Shown here: one piece after another, positions 1 to 4,993 of the stretch
Layout: each line of letters begins with the position of its first letter
Numbering within the stretch: the first letter of the stretch is position 1
Source: Actinomycetota bacterium
GTDB lineage: Bacteria > Actinomycetota > Humimicrobiia > Humimicrobiales > Humimicrobiaceae
Length of the DNA stretch: 5,115 nucleotides
Assembly: GCA_016927635.1 (NCBI GenBank)
Contig: JAFGMJ010000226.1
Span: 1 to 5,115, forward strand
Reading direction: 5' to 3'
The notes under the pieces: model-generated
The model's database searches: none
What the model saw: only the letters and a program-made list of their open reading frames with translations
Told to the model about the DNA's origin: nothing
Translations under genes and position numbers: made by a program

Positions 1-2
1 AA

Positions 3-50
3 TTCCTTTACATGGTTGCAGATAATATGTATTTTAATCAGATAAAATAA
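3..50 (+). CDS. Possible C-terminal tail of an upstream gene (partial)
   Basis: This frame is open from the left edge and ends at TAA 48-50. It reads FLYMVADNMYFNQIK, which looks like an ordinary protein C-terminus. The other two forward frames also stop early (23-25 and 43-45), so 15 residues cannot prove coding. A stop here would leave 31 bp before the OsmC-like gene, a spacing compatible with an operon. The alternative is that the stretch is non-coding leader: TTTACA at 7-12 and TATTTT at 30-35, 17 bp apart, could be a weak promoter. The product cannot be identified. Confidence 0.25.
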   Translation, partial: FLYMVADNMYFNQIK

Positions 51-81
51 AAAAGATTAATTTGGAGGTATAGGGGTTATT

Positions 82-528
82 ATGGTTGAAATGAAAAGTA
101 AAAAGTTCTTTTATAAAAATATCATCGAGTGGAAAAAACAAAGAATGGGGATATTATCTGCAGAGAATAAGCCAGGCATAGAGATAGCCACACCACCGGA
201 ATTTAAAGGCCATGAGGGCATATGGAACCCTGAAGATTTATTTGTTGCTTCTGTAAACGCTTGCATAATGACGACTTTTCTTGCATATGCTGAAAGAAAT
301 AAACTTGATTTTGAAAGCTTTAAAAGTGAAGCCGAAGGGGTCCTTGAAATTGCTGATAATAAATTCATGATTACTGAGATCAAAATAAAGCCTTTTGTTA
401 AAGTAAAACACGATGCAGATATTGAAAGGGCAAAAGAATTAATAGGGCTTTCAGAAAAGAACTGCCTTATATCAAATTCTATAGTATCAAAAGTTACTAT
501 ACTTCCGGAAGCTACAGCGGGCATATAG
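82..528 (+). CDS. OsmC/Ohr-family protein (thiol peroxidase-like)
   Basis: A complete 148-residue protein, the usual length for the OsmC/Ohr family of small cytoplasmic proteins, some of which reduce organic hydroperoxides with a pair of cysteines. The family signature is visible: an N-terminal strand region, then GIWNPEDLFVASVNAC at 46-61 with the first cysteine C61 at the start of the central helix, and LSEKNCLISNS at 123-133 with the second cysteine C128. E51 of NPEDL matches the conserved acidic residue. Both redox cysteines are therefore present. ATG 82 is preceded by GGAGG at 64-68 and a closer AGGGG at 72-76; a second ATG at codon 4 is possible but further from the ribosome site. The exact substrate cannot be told: many OsmC-like proteins in anaerobes sit beside sulfur or redox genes and need not be Ohr proper. 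A 142-bp gap with its own promoter signals separates it from the next gene, so it is probably a different transcription unit. Confidence 0.9.
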   Translation: MVEMKSKKFFYKNIIEWKKQRMGILSAENKPGIEIATPPEFKGHEGIWNPEDLFVASVNACIMTTFLAYAERNKLDFESFKSEAEGVLEIADNKFMITEIKIKPFVKVKHDADIERAKELIGLSEKNCLISNSIVSKVTILPEATAGI

Positions 529-582
529 ATAAACAATTATTTTAATTGCAGGGAAGTAAATTTAAAATAAAAAAATCCTCAT

Positions 583-610
583 TTTAAAAAAAATTTTTTT
601 GTGTTAAAAT
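583..610 (+). promoter_or_regulatory. Probable promoter of the Mrp operon
   Basis: TGTTAAAAT at 602-610 is an extended -10 element (TG, one base, then TAAAAT, five of six matches to TATAAT). A weak -35-like TTTAAA lies at 583-588 with a 16-bp spacer. Initiation would be near 617, just before the palindrome at 622-637. The surrounding DNA is so A/T-rich that other -10 boxes (TATTAT at 618-623) could be drawn, so the position is tentative. Confidence 0.4.
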
Positions 611-621
611 TTGAATATATT

Positions 622-637
622 ATGGGTATATGCTCAA
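622..637 (+). promoter_or_regulatory. Candidate operator, imperfect palindrome, copy 1
   Basis: The sequence ATGGGTATATGCTCAA has approximate dyad symmetry about 629/630 and matches the palindrome at 3523-3538 in 14 of 16 positions. It lies in the leader of the Mrp operon, directly after the likely -10 box, where a bound repressor would block initiation. Two copies, both at promoters of genes with related redox or metal themes, argue for a real protein-binding site. The cognate regulator is unknown. Confidence 0.55.
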
Positions 638-655
638 AAACAATTTTTATTTACT

Positions 656-660
656 GGAGG
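656..660 (+). promoter_or_regulatory. Ribosome binding site that sets the Mrp start
   Basis: GGAGG lies 10 nt before the TTG at 671. This places translation initiation at 671 rather than at the upstream in-frame TTG at 611, which has no ribosome site and would put the operator and this Shine-Dalgarno sequence inside the coding region. The TTG at 662 is only 1 nt away from GGAGG and too close. Confidence 0.75.
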
Positions 661-670
661 TTTGCCTGGA

Positions 671-1507
671 TTGGCGACAAAAGAAAAAACTGAAAAAGAA
701 AACATTACTGAAGATATAGAAAAAAATATAGCAGACATAAAGCATAAATTTATTGTTATGAGTGGAAAAGGCGGCGTGGGCAAGACCACTGTAGCTGTAA
801 GCATTGCATATGCGCTGGCTCTGAGAGGCTATCAGGTTGGTATTATGGATGTTGATATACATGGGCCTAACGTCAATAAAATGACAGGCATAGATAATGC
901 AAAGCTAACCGGTGATGGCGTAAAAATAAATCCAGTAAAAGTCCTTGATAACCTTAAAGTCATAAGTACGGCATCAATACTTGACAGTCCCGATACTCCG
1001 GTGATATGGAGAGGTCCGTTAAAAATGAAACTGATAAGGCAATTTCTTACTGATGTAAACTGGGGGGCCCTGGACTATTTAATTATTGACTCTCCACCAG
1101 GCACCGGGGACGAACCATTAAGTGTAATACAGCTTATAAATGATATCGGCGGCGCAATAATTGTTACAACACCACAGGAGGTTGCTTTGCTTGATGCAAG
1201 AAAAAGCATACAGTTTGCAAAAAAGCTTAATGTGCCTTTTATTGGAATGGTAGAAAATATGAGCGGCCTTGTTTGTCCTTTCTGTAATAAAAAGATTGAT
1301 TTATTCGGAACAGGAAGGGCTAAAAAAACAGCGAAAGAATTAAATATAATATTTTTGGGTGAAATACCTATGGAGCCCGAAGTTATAAAGCTTGGCGATA
1401 AGGGAAAAATACTTCAAATTATGAAAAATAAGTCAGGTGCTTCTGCGGCAATAATGAAAATAGCAGAATATATAATCAATTATTCGGAAAATAAGGATTA
1501 TATTTAA
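671..1507 (+). CDS. mrp: Mrp/NBP35-family P-loop ATPase, iron-sulfur carrier
   Basis: A 278-residue cytoplasmic protein of the Mrp/NBP35/ApbC family. Family members form dimers that hold a bridging iron-sulfur cluster and pass it to target proteins in an ATP-dependent way. Visible motifs, numbered from the TTG start: deviant Walker A GKGGVGKTT at 32-40, Walker A' region MDVDIHGPN at 59-67 (D60, D62), switch II IIDSPPGTGDEP at 138-149, and ENMSGLVCPFC at 195-205 with the CxxC cysteines C202 and C205 that ligate the bridging cluster. The N-terminal MIP18/DUF59 domain of long bacterial Mrp is absent, and so is the N-terminal four-cysteine ferredoxin-like motif of eukaryotic NBP35; instead there is a charged Lys/Glu-rich leader of about 25 residues. 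This short form is common in anaerobes and archaea. The gene starts with TTG, set by GGAGG at 656-660. It heads a run of four + strand genes, with 35 bp to the next. Confidence 0.93.
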   Translation: MATKEKTEKENITEDIEKNIADIKHKFIVMSGKGGVGKTTVAVSIAYALALRGYQVGIMDVDIHGPNVNKMTGIDNAKLTGDGVKINPVKVLDNLKVISTASILDSPDTPVIWRGPLKMKLIRQFLTDVNWGALDYLIIDSPPGTGDEPLSVIQLINDIGGAIIVTTPQEVALLDARKSIQFAKKLNVPFIGMVENMSGLVCPFCNKKIDLFGTGRAKKTAKELNIIFLGEIPMEPEVIKLGDKGKILQIMKNKSGASAAIMKIAEYIINYSENKDYI

Positions 1508-1542
1508 ATAATGTATTTTAAAATAAAGGCAAAAGGATAAAA

Positions 1543-2397
1543 ATGAAATTGACAATCATTGTAGATAATTATGTTGACAGCATGAAGTTGAAGGCAGAGC
1601 ACGGCTGGTCGATATTAATTGAAGACGAAAATCGTAATATACTTCTTGACTGCGGACAAAGCAATCTTTTGCTGGATAATGCAAAAATACTTGGAGTGGA
1701 TCTTACACGCATCGACAGCATTGTACTTAGTCATGGGCATTATGATCACACAGGCGGTCTTATGCCCCTTCTTAAAAATTTAAATAAAAAAATTGATGTA
1801 TATGTGCATCCCGCTGCTTTCGAAGAAAAATTCAGCAGATATAAAGGTTTTAACGGGTTTAATGAAAACCGCTATATAGGCATCCCTGAAAAAAAACATA
1901 TTTATGAAAAAAATGGTGCTTCTTTTATAGAAAGTAAAGATTTTTTAAAGCTGAGTGAAAATATATTTTTCAGCGGACAGATAAATGATTCTGCCCCTAT
2001 ACCTAAAAACGGCGATGCGTTAACAAAAAATTCTTTCTTTATAAAAAAAGACGGAACTTTCATAAAAGATATGCTTTATGATGATATTTCCGTTTTTATA
2101 AAATTGCCAAAGCTCCTTCTTATTGTAACCGGATGTGCGCACAGCGGGATTATAAATATCATAAAGAAAGCTCAGGATCTTAATCTAATCGATGAAGAAA
2201 TCGCGATAATTGGTGGATTGCATCTTTCAAGTGTACAAAAGCATGATATCGATATTGTAATAGAAGAGCTAAAAAAATTCAGGATAAGGTTGCTTGTACC
2301 TGCGCATTGTACCGGAATTGAAGCATTTGTGCATTTAAAAAATGCTTTTGGGAGCAATTGTGTATTTAGCAGGACAGGAAAAGTTATAAATATTTAA
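1543..2397 (+). CDS. MBL-fold metallo-hydrolase (MJ0301-like)
   Basis: A 284-residue metallo-beta-lactamase-fold protein with a full set of likely metal ligands. SHGHYDHTGG at 63-72 is the HxHxDH motif (H64, H66, D68, H69). Further histidines lie in TGCAHSG (H200), GGLHL (H227) and PAHCTG (H255), and LLDCG at 34-38 is the usual strand before the metal site. The TGCAHSG plus GGLHL plus PAHCTG pattern is that of the group often annotated as 7,8-dihydropterin-6-methyl-4-(beta-D-ribofuranosyl)aminobenzene-5'-phosphate synthase, named from methanogen work. In bacteria that reaction is unproven, so the substrate is open. ATG 1543 follows AAAGGA at 1532-1537. Position between Mrp and a zinc-ribbon protein suggests a metal-cofactor or redox role in the same operon (inference). 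No flavodoxin domain follows, so it is not a flavodiiron protein. No signal peptide is seen, so it should be cytoplasmic. Confidence 0.9.
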   Translation: MKLTIIVDNYVDSMKLKAEHGWSILIEDENRNILLDCGQSNLLLDNAKILGVDLTRIDSIVLSHGHYDHTGGLMPLLKNLNKKIDVYVHPAAFEEKFSRYKGFNGFNENRYIGIPEKKHIYEKNGASFIESKDFLKLSENIFFSGQINDSAPIPKNGDALTKNSFFIKKDGTFIKDMLYDDISVFIKLPKLLLIVTGCAHSGIINIIKKAQDLNLIDEEIAIIGGLHLSSVQKHDIDIVIEELKKFRIRLLVPAHCTGIEAFVHLKNAFGSNCVFSRTGKVINI

Positions 2398-2441
2398 TTA
2401 TGGATTTATTTATTGTCTAAACAAGGCAAAGGGAGGTTAAA

Positions 2442-2675
2442 ATGCCAAGAGGAGATGGAACAGGACCTGCAGGAGAAGGACCCGGAACCGGTAGGGGTCT
2501 GGGAAGAGGCGCCGGACAGGCAAGAGGCGGCCAGGGAAGAATGGGTGGCCAGGGGTTAGGACCTGGTGGAGATTGTGTATGCCCAAGCTGCGGAACAAAA
2601 GTAGCGCACCAGCCCGGTACCCCATGCTACAATATACAGTGTCCAAAATGTGGAGCATATATGGCCAGGGAATAA
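2442..2675 (+). CDS. Small Gly-rich protein with C-terminal zinc ribbon (DUF5320-like N-terminus)
   Basis: A 77-residue protein in two parts. Residues 1-43 are low-complexity Gly/Arg/Gln/Pro starting MPRGDGTGPAGEGPGTGRG, which resembles the start of the DUF5320 family found beside Mrp- and NifX-type genes in anaerobes. Residues 45-70 carry six cysteines: CVCPSC (C45, C47, C50), C62, and CPKC (C67, C70). The two CPxC knuckles 17 residues apart suggest a zinc ribbon or rubredoxin-like metal site, and C45, C62 and H56 are possible extra ligands. Function is unknown; a metal-binding partner or scaffold for the neighbouring Mrp ATPase is an inference. A strong GGGAGG at 2431-2436, 5 nt before ATG, implies high translation. 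Its G+C content is far above that of its neighbours, explained by glycine and arginine codons and not necessarily by transfer. It follows the MBL gene by 44 bp. Confidence 0.85.
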   Translation: MPRGDGTGPAGEGPGTGRGLGRGAGQARGGQGRMGGQGLGPGGDCVCPSCGTKVAHQPGTPCYNIQCPKCGAYMARE

Positions 2676-2689
2676 CCTTTATGGTTATT
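2671..2689 (+). repeat. Short hairpin over the stop codon of the zinc-ribbon gene
   Basis: AATAACC at 2671-2677 and GGTTATT at 2683-2689 form a perfect 7-bp stem with a 5-nt loop; the TAA stop lies in the left arm. No U-tract follows, so this is not a convincing intrinsic terminator. It might attenuate or stabilise the 3' end of the small upstream gene relative to the membrane-protein gene, which starts about 95 bp further on with a weak ribosome site. Confidence 0.35.
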
Positions 2690-2782
2690 TGATGAAAATT
2701 TATATAGGCTCTTAATACAATAAAAAGAAATATTTCAAAATATTTATAAAAAAACATAAAACTGTAAGTCTGGGCAATTAAA

Positions 2783-3403
2783 ATGTTAAAGTTTATAGCA
2801 TTAGAGCTGAGAAAACATTTGCCTTTTACTGCTATTGGTGCAGTTACTGGTATAATAATAATGCTGTTTTCCTATAAGTTTTCCAGCAGCCAGTCTTACA
2901 ATATTTTTTATATTTTGCATCCCCTGCACGTACTATTAAGTGCTTTTACTACTGCTTCAATGTATATTCTTCATGCAAAGGGCAGCAAAAAAAGCATAAT
3001 AATGCCTGTTATTCTGATTGGCTATTTCGGTTCTGTTGGAATAGCTACTTTAAGCGATTCTTTGATTCCTTATTTAGGAGAATTAATGCTTGATTTACCA
3101 AATAAGGGAATACATCTTGGCTTCATTGAAAAATGGTACCTGGTAAATCCTTTAGCGTTTCTTGGAATACTTTTAGCCTTTTTCAAACCAACAACAAAAT
3201 TTCCTCATGCAGGCCATGTACTGTTGAGTACATGGGCTTCAACATTTCATATAATAATGGCATTGGGTATAATAAGAACATGGTATTTATATATTGCTGT
3301 GTTTGTTTTTCTTTTTTTTGCAGTCTGGATACCATGCTGCACGAGTGATATAGTGTTTCCTCTTATATTTGCAGGTTTAAAAGATAAAAAAATAAAGACT
3401 TGA
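2783..3403 (+). CDS. Conserved-looking polytopic membrane protein with His/Cys motifs, unknown function
   Basis: A 206-residue integral membrane protein with about six hydrophobic helices by eye (roughly 14-31, 42-63, 72-90, 120-134, 146-164, 167-185) and a further short hydrophobic stretch at 187-198. The N-terminus is basic (LRKH) with no cleavable signal. Polar residues in or beside the helices are striking: HPLHVLLSA at 46-54 (H46, H49), H64, SDSLIPYLGE at 91-100 (D92, E100), PHAGHVLLSTWASTFH at 141-156 (H142, H145, H156), and IPCCTSDIVFP at 183-193 (C185, C186, D189). Two similar HxxH-V-L-L-S units (46-53 and 142-149) hint at an internal repeat. Such residues could bind a metal or heme or carry electrons, but no family was recognised and transport is equally possible. 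ATG 2783 is the only sensible start (in-frame TAA at 2765-2767); no clear Shine-Dalgarno precedes it. It is the last gene of the putative operon, 107 bp after the zinc-ribbon gene; a separate weak promoter in that gap cannot be excluded. Confidence 0.85.
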   Translation: MLKFIALELRKHLPFTAIGAVTGIIIMLFSYKFSSSQSYNIFYILHPLHVLLSAFTTASMYILHAKGSKKSIIMPVILIGYFGSVGIATLSDSLIPYLGELMLDLPNKGIHLGFIEKWYLVNPLAFLGILLAFFKPTTKFPHAGHVLLSTWASTFHIIMALGIIRTWYLYIAVFVFLFFAVWIPCCTSDIVFPLIFAGLKDKKIKT

Positions 3404-3406
3404 TTT

Positions 3407-3431
3407 ATAGAAATAAGCTTTTATTTTCTAT
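3407..3431 (+). terminator. Weak AT-rich hairpin, possible terminator
   Basis: ATAGAAA at 3407-3413 pairs with TTTCTAT at 3425-3431, and three more A-T pairs can form inside past a bulged T, leaving a 4-nt loop. It begins three bases after the stop codon of the membrane-protein gene. There is only one G-C pair and no clean U-tract follows, so termination would be inefficient; position is the main argument for it. Confidence 0.3.
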
Positions 3432-3487
3432 GCAACAAAAATTAAAAAAATGGAAAATAATTACAATTAATAAATAAAAAATTATAT

Positions 3488-3516
3488 TTTACATATGAAG
3501 ATAAAATTGTTATATT
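3488..3516 (+). promoter_or_regulatory. Sigma70-type promoter of the flavoprotein gene
   Basis: TTTACA at 3488-3493 (five of six to TTGACA) and TATATT at 3511-3516 (five of six to TATAAT) are separated by exactly 17 bp. Transcription would start near 3523, the first base of the palindrome at 3523-3538. A second, weaker pair, TTGTTA at 3507-3512 with TATGCT at 3530-3535, also has a 17-bp spacer and would place the palindrome over the -10 box. Both readings suit repression. Confidence 0.6.
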
Positions 3517-3522
3517 TTATTA

Positions 3523-3538
3523 ATGGGCATATGCTCAT
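3523..3538 (+). promoter_or_regulatory. Candidate operator, palindrome copy 2
   Basis: ATGGGCATATGCTCAT is a 16-bp dyad with only one mismatched pair (positions 4 and 13), centred at 3530/3531. The copy at 622-637 differs at two positions. Both lie just downstream of a predicted -10 box in an intergenic region. The symmetry is typical of a site for a dimeric helix-turn-helix or metal-/redox-sensing repressor; no regulator gene is in the window. Confidence 0.6.
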
Positions 3539-3542
3539 AAGA

Positions 3543-3564
3543 TTGTAAAATATATTTTTTACAA
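3543..3564 (+). repeat. 8-bp inverted repeat in the flavoprotein leader
   Basis: TTGTAAAA at 3543-3550 and TTTTACAA at 3557-3564 are perfect inverted repeats separated by TATATT. The element starts 5 nt after the palindrome and ends 29 nt before the ATG. It could be a second regulator site or an RNA hairpin in the 5' leader. The ends resemble the TTGT...ACAA ends of Rex or CRP/FNR-type operators, but the 22-bp length does not fit the 18-bp Rex site. In DNA this AT-rich, chance is possible. Confidence 0.4.
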
Positions 3565-3593
3565 AAGCATATTTAAAAAAATAAGGAGAAAAG

Positions 3594-4937
3594 ATGAAAG
3601 AAACTGATATAGCTATAATAGGCGGAAGCGCTGCAGGCCTTACAGCAGCAATAACAGCAAAAAGATTTTATCCTGATAAAAGAGTGCTTATAGTCAGGAA
3701 AGAGGAAAAAGTCCTCATACCCTGTGGGATACCTTATATTTATGGAACTGTGGGCACAACCGATAAAAATCTTATACCGGATGCAGTACTTGAAAAAAAT
3801 GGCATAGATCTTTTAATAAGCAGCATTTCTGAAATAGATAAAGATGGGCATAAAATTCTTTCATCTGATGGAGAAGTAATAAAATATGAAAAACTTGTAA
3901 TAGCCACTGGCTCGGAGCCGACAGTCCCGCCAATACCTGGTTCTGATAAAAAAGGTGTATATACAGTTAAAAAAGATGAACCTTACTTAGGCTTACTGCT
4001 TGAAGAAGTCAATAAAGCCCATGACATGGTAATTATAGGCGGAGGTTTTATTGGTATGGAATTTGCAGATGAGTGCAAAAAGAACAGGGACATAAATGTA
4101 TCCGTGGTGGAAATGCTTCCGCATTGCCTTATGCTTGCTTTTGATGAAGAATTTTGTATCCAGGGCGAAGCAATAATAGAAAAAAATGGAGTTAATTTAA
4201 TCACAAATGATAGAGTAGAGGCAATTGTCGGAGACGATACTGCAAATGGGGTCAGCCTGTCAAGTAAAAAAACCATTAAAGCTGATGTGGTCTTAATTGG
4301 CATTGGATCAAGGCCAAATACTGAAATTGCAAAAAAAGCAGGTATTGAATTAAATGAAAAGGGCGCAATAAAAGTAAACAGATATATGCAGACAAGTGCA
4401 GCAGATATTTTTGCATGCGGAGATTGCTGTGATAAAAGATCTTTCTTTAATAATAAACCGGTAAATTATATGCTTGCCTCTGTGGCAACCAATGAAGCTA
4501 GAATAGCTGGCGCAAATCTTTATGATACAAACAGGTCAAATGACGGCGTCATAGGAACTTATTCCACTGTAATAGGAGACACAGCTATGGCTAGAACTGG
4601 CCTTTCCATATCTGAAGCATGCAGTGAAGGTTATGATTTTGTAGTTGGCCAGGCTGAGGGACCAAACAGCCACCCTGGATGTATGCCAGGTGCAAGCAAT
4701 CTCAAAGTCAGTCTTATATTTGAAAAAGGAACCGGAATAATAATCGGAGGTGAGCTTATAGGTGCAAAATCAGGCGGAGAGCTGATAAACCTGATAAGCG
4801 GCTGTATTGCAAAGAAAATGACGGCCAATGATATTTCGACATTCCAGATGGGTACGCACCCTGCGCTTACAGCTTCACCGATTTCTTATCAGATAAGCAA
4901 TGCAGCAGAGATAGCAGCGGCAAAGCTAAGGGCTTAG
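3594..4937 (+). CDS. CoA-disulfide reductase/NADH oxidase-family flavoprotein
   Basis: A 447-residue FAD- and NAD(P)H-dependent oxidoreductase, the normal length for the single-cysteine branch of the pyridine nucleotide-disulfide reductases (CoA-disulfide reductase, NADH oxidase/peroxidase, polysulfide reductase). Domains in order: FAD-binding Rossmann motif IIGGSAAG at 8-15; catalytic single cysteine C44 in IPCGIPYIYG; ATGSEP at 104-109; NAD(P)H-binding IIGGGFIGMEF at 147-157; LIGIGSRPN at 234-242; second FAD motif IFACGDC at 272-278; C-terminal dimerisation domain from about 325. There is no CxxxxC disulfide, which excludes lipoamide or glutathione reductase type. The C-terminus carries FQMGTHPALTASP at 417-429, with a His-Pro recalling the active-site HP of the two-cysteine reductases. 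Substrate (CoA disulfide, polysulfide, oxygen, peroxide) cannot be decided. AAGGAG at 3583-3588, 5 nt before ATG, is a strong ribosome site. It has its own promoter and operator, and 56 bp without an evident terminator separates it from the next gene. Confidence 0.9.
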   Translation: MKETDIAIIGGSAAGLTAAITAKRFYPDKRVLIVRKEEKVLIPCGIPYIYGTVGTTDKNLIPDAVLEKNGIDLLISSISEIDKDGHKILSSDGEVIKYEKLVIATGSEPTVPPIPGSDKKGVYTVKKDEPYLGLLLEEVNKAHDMVIIGGGFIGMEFADECKKNRDINVSVVEMLPHCLMLAFDEEFCIQGEAIIEKNGVNLITNDRVEAIVGDDTANGVSLSSKKTIKADVVLIGIGSRPNTEIAKKAGIELNEKGAIKVNRYMQTSAADIFACGDCCDKRSFFNNKPVNYMLASVATNEARIAGANLYDTNRSNDGVIGTYSTVIGDTAMARTGLSISEACSEGYDFVVGQAEGPNSHPGCMPGASNLKVSLIFEKGTGIIIGGELIGAKSGGELINLISGCIAKKMTANDISTFQMGTHPALTASPISYQISNAAEIAAAKLRA

Positions 4938-4993
4938 TTTCATTAATAAATTAATAAAAAAACTTTATCATCCTGGTATAAGGGGGAAAAAAA

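Noticed and set aside
283..290. GCATATGC core of the palindrome inside the OsmC gene
   Set aside because: The flanks do not match the TGG...TCA arms, and the bases are explained by Ala-Tyr-Ala codons.
586..600. A8T7 tract as a terminator after the OsmC gene
   Set aside because: No G-C stem precedes the T run, so it is not an intrinsic terminator; it may only act as bent DNA upstream of the promoter.
806..813. GCATATGC core inside the Mrp gene
   Set aside because: Also an Ala-Tyr-Ala codon run without matching flanks; treated as coincidence.
1514..1525. 12-bp palindrome TATTTTAAAATA between the Mrp and MBL genes
   Set aside because: Made only of A and T in an AT-rich 35-bp gap, with no second copy or promoter context.
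1733..1749. ATGGGCAT-like sequence in the MBL gene resembling the operator
   Set aside because: It encodes the invariant HGHYDH metal motif; the right arm is broken by an extra base and a mismatch.
2727..2745. GAAATATTTC palindrome plus AAATATTT repeat before the membrane-protein gene
   Set aside because: Low-complexity A/T sequence without a well-spaced -35/-10 pair; not enough to call an operator or promoter.
2437..2757. Minus-strand open frame of 106 codons opposite the zinc-ribbon gene
   Set aside because: It is antisense to a gene with a strong ribosome site and clear Cys motifs; its openness follows from the Gly/Arg codon bias.
3133..3348. 71-codon + frame inside the membrane-protein gene
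   Set aside because: It lies wholly within a better-supported coding frame and its product has no recognisable features.
3983..4303. Minus-strand open frame opposite the flavoprotein gene
   Set aside because: It overlaps the conserved NAD(P)H-binding domain coding region and has no ribosome site or family resemblance.
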